DNA of 23,105 nucleotides. Origin: Streptomyces fulvoviolaceus. GTDB lineage: Bacteria > Actinomycetota > Actinomycetes > Streptomycetales > Streptomycetaceae. The stretch covers positions 1 through 23,105 of the forward strand of contig NZ_JOEY01000090.1 in assembly GCF_000718165.1 (NCBI RefSeq), given 5' to 3'. Under the pieces are notes generated by a model. That model made no database searches, was not told the DNA's origin, and saw only the letters and a list, made by a program, of their open reading frames with translations. Shown here piece by piece: positions 8,126 through 16,794 of the stretch; positions within the stretch are counted from its first letter, which is position 1; each line of letters opens with the position of its first letter. The position numbers and the translations under genes are program-made.

Positions 8126-8359
8126 CGGAGGGACGGACCCTGAATTGCGCATGAATTAGAAGGCCGTGATGGCCTGCGGAGTGCCGGGATTCTCGCGTGG
8201 CGGTTTATCCCGGAGGCCGGAGGACCGCTGCACATCGTCTCCAGGGATGGCAGCCATCATCACGTAGCCGTTGCCGATGTGTTCTCACCGCGTCGTACGG
8301 CGTGTTGAAGTCGAGGCCACCACATATCTCGTTGAGTCAGCGTCGACGTTGAGGAGTTC
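8126..8359 (+). promoter_or_regulatory. Gap between fdxA and the transporter operon
   Basis: This 234-bp stretch holds no ORF with recognisable content. A small hairpin AGGCC-GTGAT-GGCCT sits at 8161-8175, 36 nt after the fdxA stop, and could be a weak terminator. The region is the natural place for a promoter for the ABC-transporter block, but I could not identify a convincing -35/-10 pair. A GAGGAG ribosome-binding site is at 8351-8356. Confidence 0.35.
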
Positions 8360-9886
8360 ATGGTGTTGAGGCGTACCGCGTTGTCACTTATTGGATCAAC
8401 CGTCCTGGTGGCAGCCACCGGCTGTGCCGGCTCGGGCACCGGAGGGTCCGGACAGAAAACGTTCACGATGTCCGCGTTTCCGACGGGAAACTCGATGGAC
8501 CCATGGAAGACACAGCTGAGCCAGTACGTGGCAGCCGCGACGTACGACACGCTCACCCATGTCAACGCCGACGGCACCGTGGTCCCGTGGCTGGCCACCT
8601 CATGGGATTACAGCGACGCCACGACCTTGGTGATGGAGCTGCGTACCGATGTGGTCTTCACCGATGGCGCGAGCTTCGACGCGGAGGCCGTCAAGGCCAA
8701 TATCGAGTACGCCAAGTCGGTCACCCCGTCGAACGTGGCGGCGCAGCCCTACCTCGCATACATCCAGTCGGTCGACGTCGTGTCCAAGAGCAAGGTGCGC
8801 TTCAACCTGACGTCTTCCCAGCCCGACCTGCCCTACGGGTTCTCCCAGCAGGCCGGCTGGATGGTCAGTCCCACCGCGCTCAAGAACCCCAGCGCGCTCG
8901 CCGACACAGCGGTCGGATCCGGCCCCTACGTCCTCGACAAGAGCGCCACGACGCAGAACAAGACCTACACGTTCACCCGGAACAAGAACTACTGGGCGAC
9001 GGCCGCCCAGTGGCCGCGCTTCGAGAAGCTGGTCGTGCAGTTGATGACCGACCTCACTGCCTCCGACAACGCGGCGCGCAGCGGCCAGATCGACTACACG
9101 ACCGTGACGGCGGGAACGGAAATCACCGGGTGGAAGATCTCCGAGGGGGCAGCATGCGCCTTCCACGGCTTCACGATCTTCGACGTCGAGGGCACGATCA
9201 ACAAGCCGCTCGGTGATGTGCGCGTCCGGCAGGCCATGAACTACGCGATCGACCGGGAGGCGATCCTCAAGTCCGTGCTCGGCGGTCACGGGGATGTCAA
9301 CGCCTCGACGCCGTTCGGACGGGACAGCACCGGCTACACCCGGAGCATCGACAGCTACTACTCCTACGACGTCGCCAAGGCCAAGCGGCTCCTGCGCCAG
9401 GCCGGCTACCCGAACGGGTTCTCGGTCAAGGTGCTGAACAACCCGCAGTGGGACCAGATGGCCCAGGCCCTCGCCGGCTATCTCCGCAAGGTCGGTATCG
9501 ACGTGGAGCTCAGCAACCACGGTGACGACCTCGTGCAGCAGACCAACTCCGGCAAGTGGGCGATGTCCACGTCTCTCCAGGCGGTGACCGGACTCCCGTA
9601 CAGCGACTTCACCTTCCTGATGACGAAGAGTTCTTCGATGAACCCGCTCGGCAACAGCAACGCGAAGGTCAATGCCCTGCTGGCCGAGGCCGTGTCAGCC
9701 GAAGGAGCCGAGCAGAAGCGGCTCTACGCAGAGCTGGCCGAGTACGCCGCGGAGCAGGCGTGGTACGTGATCCCGGCGTTGAGCAGCCAGTTGCACGCCT
9801 ACAACCCGGACGTCGTCAAGGTGGTCGAACCCGAGAGAGTCGGTGGCCCGATGCTGTACCACTTGACGCCGGTCGGAGGTGAGTAA
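8360..9886 (+). CDS. ABC transporter substrate-binding lipoprotein, family 5
   Basis: A 508-residue extracellular solute-binding protein of the peptide/nickel/opine family (SBP_bac_5). The N-terminus MVLRRTALSLIG..VAATGC is a lipoprotein signal peptide with the lipidated Cys at residue 22; the Arg pair leaves Tat export possible. Family landmarks are TYDTLTHVNADGTVVPWLATSWDY, FTDGASFDAEAVKANIEYA, VGSGPYVLD, FTRNKNYW, VRQAMNYAIDREAIL and GYPNGFSVKVLNNPQ. The GAGGAG site is only 3 nt from ATG 8360 but 6 nt from the in-frame GTG 8363, so the true start may be one codon later. It is followed 2 nt downstream by the permease gene. Despite the family name, members bind many ligands, so the cluster substrate cannot be read from it. 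Confidence 0.93.
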   Translation: MVLRRTALSLIGSTVLVAATGCAGSGTGGSGQKTFTMSAFPTGNSMDPWKTQLSQYVAAATYDTLTHVNADGTVVPWLATSWDYSDATTLVMELRTDVVFTDGASFDAEAVKANIEYAKSVTPSNVAAQPYLAYIQSVDVVSKSKVRFNLTSSQPDLPYGFSQQAGWMVSPTALKNPSALADTAVGSGPYVLDKSATTQNKTYTFTRNKNYWATAAQWPRFEKLVVQLMTDLTASDNAARSGQIDYTTVTAGTEITGWKISEGAACAFHGFTIFDVEGTINKPLGDVRVRQAMNYAIDREAILKSVLGGHGDVNASTPFGRDSTGYTRSIDSYYSYDVAKAKRLLRQAGYPNGFSVKVLNNPQWDQMAQALAGYLRKVGIDVELSNHGDDLVQQTNSGKWAMSTSLQAVTGLPYSDFTFLMTKSSSMNPLGNSNAKVNALLAEAVSAEGAEQKRLYAELAEYAAEQAWYVIPALSSQLHAYNPDVVKVVEPERVGGPMLYHLTPVGGE

Positions 9887-9888
9887 CC

Positions 9889-10830
9889 ATGCTCCGATTG
9901 TGTTTGCGGCGGCTGGCGTCTGTGGTGCCCATCATGGCGATCGTCGCCACGCTGACGTTTCTGCTGATCCAGCTTGTTCCTGGGGACCCGGCGTCGTTTC
10001 TGCTCGGTACAGGGGCCACGCCGGAACAGGTGGCCGACCTCCAAGCCACGCTGGGACTGGACCGGCCGGCACTCGTCCAGTACGGCGACTGGCTCGGCGG
10101 CCTGTTCCGAGGCGACCTGGGGGTGTCGCTGGTGTCGACGCAGACGGTGGCCGAATCCCTCAGCAGCGCGCTGCCGGTCACGGTGTCGGTCGCCGTGCTC
10201 TCCACGGTGTTCACCGTCCTGGTCGGCGTCACCCTCGGGACGGTCGCGGCCGTGCGGGGCGGCGTGGTGGACCGCGCGGTCATGTGGACGGCCAGCATCG
10301 GCATGGCGATTCCGAGCTTCTGGCTCGCGGGCATGCTCGTGTTCGCCTTCGCCATCCGGCTTCCGGTGCTGCCGGCCACCGGGTACGTGGATTTCGCCGC
10401 CTCACCGGGGGAATGGCTGTCGCACCTGGTCCTGCCGATGATCGCCGTGGGGCTGGCGGGTGTGGGGCCGGTGGCGTTCCAGACCCGGGCAGGCGTTATC
10501 GACCAGCTCTCGCGCGACTACGTTCGTACGCTTGCGGCCAACGGACTGTCCCGCAGGCGGATTGTGTGCAGGCACGTGCTGCGCAACGCCAGCGGGCCGG
10601 TGGTGACCGTGGCCAGCCTCGGTTTCGTGTTCGCTCTCGGCGGGGTCATGGTGATCGAGGCGATCTTCAACCTGCCCGGCGTGGGCACGCTGATGCTCAG
10701 CTCGATCCGCCAACATGATCTTCCGGTCGTGCAGGGCGCGGTGCTGGCGTTCAGCCTCATCATCGTCGCTGTCAACCTGCTGACCGACGTGGTGGCCGCG
10801 ACCCTCAACCCAAGGATCCGCTTCTCATGA
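9889..10830 (+). CDS. ABC transporter permease, DppB/OppB type
   Basis: A 313-residue inner-membrane permease of the binding-protein-dependent transport family. The N-terminal LRLCLRRLASVVPIMAIVATLTFLL helix followed by LVPGDPASFLLG is the classic DppB start. About six hydrophobic helices follow. The coupling (EAA-like) loop is near YVRTLAANGLSRRRIVCRHVLRNA (about residues 207-230), and GVMVIEAIFNLPGVGTLML comes near the end. A perfect GGAGGTGA site lies 6 nt before ATG 9889. The stop overlaps the next gene by 4 bp (ATGA). It should form the heterodimeric channel with the permease half of the downstream fusion protein. Confidence 0.93.
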   Translation: MLRLCLRRLASVVPIMAIVATLTFLLIQLVPGDPASFLLGTGATPEQVADLQATLGLDRPALVQYGDWLGGLFRGDLGVSLVSTQTVAESLSSALPVTVSVAVLSTVFTVLVGVTLGTVAAVRGGVVDRAVMWTASIGMAIPSFWLAGMLVFAFAIRLPVLPATGYVDFAASPGEWLSHLVLPMIAVGLAGVGPVAFQTRAGVIDQLSRDYVRTLAANGLSRRRIVCRHVLRNASGPVVTVASLGFVFALGGVMVIEAIFNLPGVGTLMLSSIRQHDLPVVQGAVLAFSLIIVAVNLLTDVVAATLNPRIRFS

Positions 10831-12551
10831 CCCCGTCCATCACAGCGCTGCGCAAGGCGCTCGCTCGCCCGGCAGTCTGGGTGAGCCTCATCTGGCTGAT
10901 CGGGATCAGCGTGGCGTGCGCCATGGCATCGGTGCTCGCGCCCATCGACCCACTCGAGCAGGACCTGTCCAACACCTTCAGCGGGCCCAGCGCGCTGCAC
11001 TGGCTGGGCTCCGACGAGCTCGGCCGCGACATCTACTCGCGGCTGCTGCACGGCGGAGGTGGACTGCTGCTGACCGCGCTCATCCCGGTAGGCGTGTCCT
11101 TGCTGCTCGCCGTACCTGGCGGGCTGCTCGCGGGCTACCTGTCGGGGCGGGTCGACGCCGCCGCCACCTTCGTCGTCGACATCCTGTTCGCGCTGCCGGG
11201 TCTGGTGGTGGTGCTGGCCATCGCTGCGGTGAGCGACAACAACCTGGTCGTCATGGCCGTCGCTTTCGGAGTGTTGACCAGCGGTGCCATCTTCCGGGTC
11301 GTCCGCACCGCGACGGCTGCCGCACGCGAACTGCCGTACGTCGACGCCGCGCTGGTCTCCCGGCTGTCGCGGCTGCGGATCCTGGCCCGGCACATCCTGC
11401 CCAACGTCACCGGTCCCCTCATCGTCCAGGCGATCGTGCATTACAGCGGCACGTTCCTGTTTCTGACCTCTCTGTCCTTCCTCGGCCTCGGCTTTTCGCC
11501 GGAGACCCCGAGCTGGGGTCAGATGACCCTGAACGCCGCACAGAACCTTGATCAGCACCCGTGGCTGATGGTGCCGGTCGGCTTCGCCCTCACCGCGACC
11601 GTGCTGGCCCTCAACCTCGTGGGCAACGCCCTGTTGGAGGCGGTGAGCGGACACCGGCGGCCCTCGCAACTGCCTGACCCGCGACGGCCGGTGCCGGATG
11701 AGCCTGCGGACGCCGTGGTCCCGCCCGCGCCGGCGTCGGTGCTGACGGTCGATCGGCTGCACGTGTGCTACCCGGGACAGGACGGCAGCGACCGAGCCGT
11801 GGTCCGGGACGTCGGCTTCCAGCTGCAGCGCGGAGAGGTGTTCGGCCTGGTCGGCGAGTCCGGATCCGGCAAGACAACCACCGCGCTGTCCATCCTCGGG
11901 CTGGTGCCGCCGCCCGGGCGGGTCACCTCCGGCCGCGTGCTGCTCCACGGAGAGGACCTGCTGCGCCTGAACGAGGCGCAACTGCGCAAGGTCCGCGGGT
12001 CCCGGATCGGCCTTGTCGCCCAGGAACCGATGGCCGCGCTCGACCCCTCCTTCACCGTGGGCTCGCAACTGGGCGAGATGATCTGCCTGCATCGGCGCGT
12101 CCGTCGCCGGGAGGCTCGGCAGATCGCGCTGAGTCTGCTGACCCGCGTCGGCCTACCCGATCCGGCCGCGGTCGCCCGCCGCTATCCACACCAGCTCTCC
12201 GGGGGCATCGCACAGCGGGTGGCGATCGCGCTCGCCCTCAGCGGCGAGCCCGATGTACTGGTCGCCGACGAACCCACCGCGGCGCTCGACGTCACCGTCC
12301 AGGCAGAAATCATCGATCTCCTGCTGCACCTGCGGGAGGAGTCCGCACTGACGCTTCTGCTGGTCACACATGACCTGGGTGTGGTCGCCGACATCTGCGA
12401 CCGGGTCGCGGTCATGTCGGACGGTCGTCTGATCGAGGAGGGCACCACGGAGGCGGTGCTGCTGTCGCCCGCCCAGGAATACACCCGCACGCTGGTCGCG
12501 GCAACACCCCGGCTTCCGGTCGACGCGGGCGAGGAAAGGAGCTGGGCATGA
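10827..12551 (+). CDS. Fused ABC transporter permease-ATPase (DppC-DppD type)
   Basis: A 574-residue protein joining two normally separate subunits. Residues 1 to about 275 are a DppC-type permease, with [17 protein letters not shown], several membrane helices, the coupling loop [19 protein letters not shown] and [19 protein letters not shown] Pro/Ala-rich linker (about 276-306) leads into a DppD-type ATPase. That half has Walker A GESGSGKT at 343-350, the signature L457-S-G-G460 ([10 protein letters not shown]), Walker [13 protein letters not shown] and the switch His in [10 protein letters not shown]. The reading frame is continuous and the linker lacks any ribosome-binding site. It overlaps both neighbours by 4 bp. 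Fused DppCD proteins are known in actinobacteria but are less common than separate genes. Confidence 0.93.
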   Translation: MTPSITALRKALARPAVWVSLIWLIGISVACAMASVLAPIDPLEQDLSNTFSGPSALHWLGSDELGRDIYSRLLHGGGGLLLTALIPVGVSLLLAVPGGLLAGYLSGRVDAAATFVVDILFALPGLVVVLAIAAVSDNNLVVMAVAFGVLTSGAIFRVVRTATAAARELPYVDAALVSRLSRLRILARHILPNVTGPLIVQAIVHYSGTFLFLTSLSFLGLGFSPETPSWGQMTLNAAQNLDQHPWLMVPVGFALTATVLALNLVGNALLEAVSGHRRPSQLPDPRRPVPDEPADAVVPPAPASVLTVDRLHVCYPGQDGSDRAVVRDVGFQLQRGEVFGLVGESGSGKTTTALSILGLVPPPGRVTSGRVLLHGEDLLRLNEAQLRKVRGSRIGLVAQEPMAALDPSFTVGSQLGEMICLHRRVRRREARQIALSLLTRVGLPDPAAVARRYPHQLSGGIAQRVAIALALSGEPDVLVADEPTAALDVTVQAEIIDLLLHLREESALTLLLVTHDLGVVADICDRVAVMSDGRLIEEGTTEAVLLSPAQEYTRTLVAATPRLPVDAGEERSWA

Positions 12552-13552
12552 GGACACCGCTGCTGGACGTCAAAGATCTCGGCGTGGAGTACAGGAGCGG
12601 GTGGCGCTCCAGTCCCACCAAGGCGGTCGACGACGTGAGCCTCACGGTCGGCCACGGGGAAATCGTGGGCCTGGTGGGCGAGTCGGGCTCGGGCAAGTCG
12701 ACGGTGGGCAGGGCGATTCTCGGCCTGACGGCCCCGGCGCGGGGCACCATCCACCTGGGCGGCCAGGACATCACCAACCGGCATGCCGCCGATCGGCGGG
12801 ATCTGTCCACCGGGCTCCAGGTCGTCTTCCAGGACCCCTACGCCTCGCTCAATCCGGCATGCACCATCGGCAGGACGCTGGGTGAACCCCTCGAAGTCCA
12901 CGGCAAGCTCAGTGCCGCGGACGCCCGAACGCGGATCGAGGAGCTGCTGACCCGGGTCGGCCTGCCCGCCGATGCGATCGACCGCTACCCGAGCGCATTC
13001 TCCGGAGGCCAGCGTCAGCGCATCGCCATCGCCAGGGCGATCTCCTCCGATCCGGCGCTTGTCATCTGCGACGAACCGACCAGCGCCCTCGACGTGATCA
13101 CCCAAGCACGGATGCTCGACCTGATGAGCGACCTGAGCCGCGAACGGGGGACAGCGATGTTGTTCATCGCACACAACCTCGCGGTCGTCGCAGCCATCGC
13201 CCAACGAGTGGTCGTGCTCTACCGCGGGCGAATCATGGAAACCGGAACCACGCAGGACGTCCTGTGCCGGCCACTACACCCCTACACCCAGGCGTTGATC
13301 GCCAGCTCACCCGTGGCCGACCCGCTCCGCCAACGCAAACGGCGAGCAGCACGGAAGCAGGCCGACCCGGTCGCCGGCAGTGAGGGGAGGGCAGGGGCCA
13401 CGCCGCAAGGCTGCCCCTTCGCACCACGCTGCCCGCACGCCACGTCAACGTGCCGGATCCAGCGGCCGGCCGTCACCCTCGTCGACGGCCGGACGGTCGC
13501 CTGCCACCTTTTCACCGCCGACAACCCCACCCCTGAGGGAGCAAACGCATGA
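12548..13552 (+). CDS. ABC transporter ATP-binding protein, DppF/OppF type
   Basis: A 334-residue cytoplasmic ATPase, the second nucleotide-binding subunit of the importer. It shows Walker [10 protein letters not shown] (about residues 46-54), Q-loop [12 protein letters not shown], signature [14 protein letters not shown], Walker [13 protein letters not shown] and the switch His in [11 protein letters not shown] (seen as MLFIAHN). The C-terminal oligopeptide-transporter extension is present as [15 protein letters not shown]. The stop overlaps the truncated SnoaL copy by 4 bp, so transporter and enzyme genes appear to be translated as one unit. Confidence 0.93.
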   Translation: MRTPLLDVKDLGVEYRSGWRSSPTKAVDDVSLTVGHGEIVGLVGESGSGKSTVGRAILGLTAPARGTIHLGGQDITNRHAADRRDLSTGLQVVFQDPYASLNPACTIGRTLGEPLEVHGKLSAADARTRIEELLTRVGLPADAIDRYPSAFSGGQRQRIAIARAISSDPALVICDEPTSALDVITQARMLDLMSDLSRERGTAMLFIAHNLAVVAAIAQRVVVLYRGRIMETGTTQDVLCRPLHPYTQALIASSPVADPLRQRKRRAARKQADPVAGSEGRAGATPQGCPFAPRCPHATSTCRIQRPAVTLVDGRTVACHLFTADNPTPEGANA

Positions 13553-14076
13553 GCGATATGCCCCTGGACCGCCGCGTCCAGCGGTCGGAGGACACCCATG
13601 CCGCAGCTCCGCCGGTGGAGCCCGCCATGCTCATCGAGCACTGCGTCGCGACCGGCGTGATCGAGGCCGCCAGGGGCCGCAAGACTGCGAAAGGCGTATG
13701 GATTTCGCCAGGGCACGAGACCTTCCCTCAGCCCGAGGGGCGCCCGATCCCGCACTGGTCGTGGGGCCGGTACGGCGTGGACTTCGTCCGCGAGGCCGAG
13801 GAAGCGAAGATCCGGCACCTGCCCAGGTACACGACCTTCCGCACGCCCTACGACAAGGACTGGGTCGAGCCGTCGATCAGTCGCCCAGACCATTTCCCGA
13901 AGCTCGGCGAGACGGTGCCGGGCATGCACCGTCCGGATCGAGAGGTGACCTTGGACCAACCCTGCTCGGTGCCCGAACCGCCGGAACCGTACGACAGCTT
14001 CGACGAGACGACGAGCCACACCGACAAGCCCGCGCGCGTGGAGCGCGTGATCAACAACGAGAGTGAGGACCAGTGA
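13549..14076 (+). CDS. SnoaL-like protein, copy 5, internally deleted and probably degenerate
   Basis: A 175-residue type A paralogue. Compared with copy 3 it matches the first 17 or so residues (LDRRVQRSEDTH versus FDRRLRRLEDIH). It then jumps directly to APPVEPAMLIEHC, lacking about 55 residues that include the HEI.NL.GRH helix and the DWGV strand. After the gap it keeps His31, KGVWISPGHETFP, HWSWGRYGVDF, TTFRTPYDKDW and the PEPYDSFDETTSHTD tail. The W-x2-W-H-x-H-x-Y block has decayed to A-K-I-R-H90-L-P-R-Y, losing both Trp and one His. The frame is still open and is overlapped by 4 bp on both sides. A folded NTF2 barrel seems unlikely, so it may persist mainly to couple translation, or as a partner subunit. 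Confidence 0.75.
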   Translation: MSDMPLDRRVQRSEDTHAAAPPVEPAMLIEHCVATGVIEAARGRKTAKGVWISPGHETFPQPEGRPIPHWSWGRYGVDFVREAEEAKIRHLPRYTTFRTPYDKDWVEPSISRPDHFPKLGETVPGMHRPDREVTLDQPCSVPEPPEPYDSFDETTSHTDKPARVERVINNESEDQ

Positions 14077-15563
14077 GCAAGATCAGCGGCGGACTGACGG
14101 CGGACCTGGTGGTGATCGGGGCCGGTGGCGCCGGGCTGCCGGCAGCGATCACCGCACAGGAGCACGGACTGGACCGGGTCGTGGTGCTGGAAAAGCGCCC
14201 GCTCGTGGGCGGCAACGCCGGTATGTCCGGCGGGTTCCTGTTCGCGGTACAGAGCAGGTCCCAGCGTGAGGCCGGCCTCGGGACCTCGCCCGACGCCGTC
14301 TTCCGGGACACGATGGCGTACCACCATTACGACGGCGTGGATCCCCGGCTTGTCCGGCTGTGGGTGGACGAGGCCGACGAGACGGTGAACTGGCTGGAGG
14401 ATCGCGGTATCGGCTACCGGCCCATGACGGGCATGGACCTGGGCGTGGAGCCCAGCGGATGGTCCAACCACCCTGGCAGCTTCCAGCGGGTGATGCAGGA
14501 GTTGAGCGAGCGCTTCACCGCCAAGGGCGGCCAGATTTTCACCAGGGCCGCAGCGGCCGAGATCATCGGCTCGCCGGACACCGGGGTGAGCGCGGTGGTG
14601 GCCGACACCAAGGACGGCAGGATCACGATCGAGACCCCGCGGGTCGTGCTCGCCACCGGGGGCTTCACCGGAAACGTCGACCTGCTGCACGAGAAATTCC
14701 CCGGTGTCTACGACGAGGACATCTACTGGACCGACACCAAGCGACTGGCCGGCGACGGAATCGCCCTCGCCGGCGAGGTCGGGGCCGACACAGGCGGCCG
14801 TTCATTCCTCATCAAGGAGAACTGCTACAGCTTCAAGACCAAGAAGAACAAGCCGAACCGCGCGGGCATGGAGCCCCGTTGCCTGTGGGTGAACGCACGC
14901 GGCGATCGGTTCCTCGACGAATCGAGCGGCAGGGTCAACGCCACCACCAACGCGCTGACCGTCCAGCCCGGCATGGCCGGGTTCGCACTGTTCGACGACG
15001 CCTTGGTGCAGTACATCAGCGACCAGCCGGACCCGTTCGCCGGAGAGGCGCGTCCCGGCGAGGAAGACCCGGGCACCTGGATCGCCGGGGGCTACCGCAC
15101 TACGCTCCGCGACACCCTGGCAGATCCGGCGAACAAGGAATGGTGTGTCTCGGCCAATGACTGGGCGGAGATCGCGCGCTGGATCGGCGCCGACCCGGAA
15201 GCGCTGGACGCCACCGTGCAGGAATACAACGGCTACTGCGACGCAGGGCGCGACGCACTGTGGGCAAAGGACCCCGAGCACCTGGTCCCGCTGCGCAAGC
15301 CGCCGTTCTACGCACTCCGGTTCCGGCCACTCATGATCGACACCGCCGGGCCGCTGCGGATCGACCAACACCTGCGGGTGCTCGACCCGCAGTCCCGGCC
15401 CATCCCCGGACTGTTCGGGGCCGGCTCGGTCGTCGGCGGCTGGATCGGCTTGGACGAGCACCGGTTCGGCACTCCGCTGTCCTGGGCAATCAGTTCAGGT
15501 CGTATCGCCGGGATCCGCGCCGCCACGGAGAAGCGGGGAGCAGACCCGTCTCCCTCTTCGTAG
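14073..15563 (+). CDS. FAD-dependent oxidoreductase, fumarate reductase/3-ketosteroid dehydrogenase-like (FAD_binding_2)
   Basis: A 496-residue flavoprotein. The dinucleotide-binding motif G16-A-G-G-A-G21 sits at the N-terminus, followed by the ribose-binding acid E40 and LVGGNAGMSGG. A second FAD segment, RVVLATGGFTGN, lies near residue 190, and the C-terminal PIPGLFGAGSVVGG block ends in AISSGRIAG. The middle is the capping domain that forms the substrate site in this family. Members reduce or desaturate C-C bonds of organic acids, steroids and phenolics. The usual RLGGNSL-type sequence after the GAG.V.GG motif is EHRFGTPLSW here, as in uncharacterised actinobacterial relatives. There is no signal peptide, so it is cytoplasmic. 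GTG 14073 overlaps copy 5 by 4 bp. Pairing with SnoaL-like proteins recalls dehydratase-plus-flavoenzyme modules; the substrate is unknown. Confidence 0.88.
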   Translation: MSKISGGLTADLVVIGAGGAGLPAAITAQEHGLDRVVVLEKRPLVGGNAGMSGGFLFAVQSRSQREAGLGTSPDAVFRDTMAYHHYDGVDPRLVRLWVDEADETVNWLEDRGIGYRPMTGMDLGVEPSGWSNHPGSFQRVMQELSERFTAKGGQIFTRAAAAEIIGSPDTGVSAVVADTKDGRITIETPRVVLATGGFTGNVDLLHEKFPGVYDEDIYWTDTKRLAGDGIALAGEVGADTGGRSFLIKENCYSFKTKKNKPNRAGMEPRCLWVNARGDRFLDESSGRVNATTNALTVQPGMAGFALFDDALVQYISDQPDPFAGEARPGEEDPGTWIAGGYRTTLRDTLADPANKEWCVSANDWAEIARWIGADPEALDATVQEYNGYCDAGRDALWAKDPEHLVPLRKPPFYALRFRPLMIDTAGPLRIDQHLRVLDPQSRPIPGLFGAGSVVGGWIGLDEHRFGTPLSWAISSGRIAGIRAATEKRGADPSPSS

Positions 15564-15644
15564 ATCCCGGTTCGAGTCCGTGGCCTCCAGGGCCGGAAGA
15601 ACTCTTCGCCCCTGGCGTTGATTCGCCTCACTCCATCACAACCA

Positions 15645-15673
15645 CGGGCAGGCCCGACCGCCCCGCGGGGTGG
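15645..15673 (+). terminator. Possible GC-rich terminator after the cluster
   Basis: Two adjacent hairpins lie about 80-110 nt after the flavoprotein stop. CGGG-CAGG-CCCG is at 15645-15656, and a 6-bp stem with a CGCG loop and one G-U pair is at 15658-15673. There is no T-run. They are placed where the long plus-strand operon should end. Confidence 0.3.
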
Positions 15674-15709
15674 GGGAGCGGACGCGAAGTGCAAGTGAGC
15701 GGGAGCTGT

Positions 15710-15729
15710 TTGCAGCGTGTTGCAGCGTG
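15710..15729 (+). repeat. Tandem 10-bp repeat
   Basis: TTGCAGCGTG occurs twice in direct succession at 15710-15719 and 15720-15729, in the non-coding stretch between the flavoprotein gene and DUF899. It may be a protein-binding site or a remnant of mobile DNA; two units are too few to decide. Confidence 0.5.
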
Positions 15730-15774
15730 GGGCTGACCGGGGCGTCGCGCGAACGCGGAGCCCGTCGGATGGGC

Positions 15775-15874
15775 AGTCGTCCTGCTGCATCCGACGGGCC
15801 GGCGAGTGGCCGACGCCGGGCATGCTCTCGATCACCTCGGCGAGTTCATGCCCGCGAAGCCGGCTTTCGACCAT
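15775..15874 (-). pseudogene. Possible IS110-type transposase fragment
   Basis: The minus strand reads RGHELAEVIESMPGVG before losing sense. This resembles the helix-hairpin SMPGxG segment of the Transposase_20 domain in IS110-family transposases. Only about 20 residues match, with no further conserved sequence, so the call is weak. The rest of 15564-16013 holds only the repeats and hairpins listed separately. Confidence 0.25.
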
Positions 15875-15891
15875 GCCCCGGCATCACCCCA

Positions 15892-15943
15892 TCAGGAACC
15901 TCGTTCGACATCAGGACCTGCCGAACGGCAAGCGGACGCCTTC
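15892..15943 (+). repeat. Imperfect direct repeat, copy A (downstream of DUF899 gene)
   Basis: This 52-nt segment aligns in the same orientation with 16795-16849. Shared blocks include TCGTTCGA, TGCCGAACGG and CGGACGCCTTC, with small indels. The two copies bracket the DUF899 gene. Confidence 0.6.
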
Positions 15944-16013
15944 TGAGTGGCTGCGTGCAGCAGGCGGCGGGCGGTATTGGGCGACGGCTGGGCTGTGGCC
16001 TTCGGGCCCGGCT

Positions 16014-16772
16014 TCAGGAGCAGCAACCTGAGCTGCCCCTGCCGGTCTGCTCGCCGTGGAGGCCGTCGTCGTGCCCGGCGGCGATCCGTGCCCATTGTGC
16101 GGTCGGCCGCCCGTCCTTGCGGAACTGCTGACCGCGGGTCTCGTACGGCTGCGGCCAGCCCGGCGGGGAGTCCTCCCAGGTCTCCTGCCGTCCGTGGACG
16201 GTCATGTCGAGGATGCCGTAGGACGGCGCCATGGGTTCGACGCCGCGGCCGGTGGTCCAGTACGTCTCGTAGACCCGGTCCCCGTCGCGGAGGTAGCCCG
16301 CTTTCATCCCGAAGTGGCGGCCGGCGACGAGCCGTTCGTGGGACTCGGCGGGTACGGAGTACCAGGGCAGCTCCCAGTCCATGAAGCGGCGGTAGCGGTC
16401 CGACTCCTCGTAGGGCCCCTGGCAGAAGACAGCGAAGGTGACGTCACGCTGGTGCAGATAGGACAGTTCACGGACCTGACCGGTGAAGAAGGTGCAGCCT
16501 TCACACTGCTCGGCGGCGGGACGGCCGTCATGCCACATGTGATACGACACGAACAGCTGGGTACGGCCCTCGAAGACGTCGATCAAAGGGACGGGTCCCT
16601 TGCCCCCGACGAGCGGGGTCGAGGGTTCCACCTCGGTCATGGGCAGGCGGCGCCGCGCGGCGGCGATCGCGTCGCCCTCCCGGGTGTGCTCCTTCTCCCG
16701 GGCGCGCAGGGTGTCGATTGCGGCCAGCCACTCCGTGCGGGAGACGACCGGCGGCGTGTTCGTTGCAGTCAT
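16014..16772 (-). CDS. DUF899 family thioredoxin-like protein
   Basis: A 252-residue protein with the DUF899 layout. The N-terminus has REKEHTREGDAIAAARRRLP, then VEPSTPLVGGKGPVPLIDVFEGR. LFVSYHMWHDG leads into C90-E-G-C93-TFF, the thioredoxin-like CxxC position. FAVFCQGPYEESDRYRRFMDWELPWYS, GVEPMAPSYGILDMTVHGRQETWED and the C-terminal RKDGRPTAQWARI follow. No enzyme activity is firmly established for the family; a redox or stress role is inferred from the thioredoxin fold and CxxC. ATG 16772 has only a weak ribosome-binding site. It is a stand-alone minus-strand gene. The C-terminal tail after the QWARI motif is low-complexity and may have been altered by nearby rearrangement. Confidence 0.88.
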   Translation of the reverse strand: MTATNTPPVVSRTEWLAAIDTLRAREKEHTREGDAIAAARRRLPMTEVEPSTPLVGGKGPVPLIDVFEGRTQLFVSYHMWHDGRPAAEQCEGCTFFTGQVRELSYLHQRDVTFAVFCQGPYEESDRYRRFMDWELPWYSVPAESHERLVAGRHFGMKAGYLRDGDRVYETYWTTGRGVEPMAPSYGILDMTVHGRQETWEDSPPGWPQPYETRGQQFRKDGRPTAQWARIAAGHDDGLHGEQTGRGSSGCCS

Positions 16773-16794
16773 GTCCGTACTGACCCGGCAGCCC

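Noticed and set aside
10518..12092. Long minus-strand open frame (524 codons) antisense to the transporter genes
   Set aside because: It is the complementary-strand shadow of high-GC genes with clear domains, and its translation is His/Gln/Gly-rich with no family resemblance.
15561..15595. tRNA 3'-end-like sequence (GGTTCGAGTCC at 15569-15579), possible attachment site
   Set aside because: The T-stem has a mismatch, there is no matching acceptor or anticodon arm upstream (it abuts the flavoprotein stop), no second copy was seen in the window, and there is no integrase.
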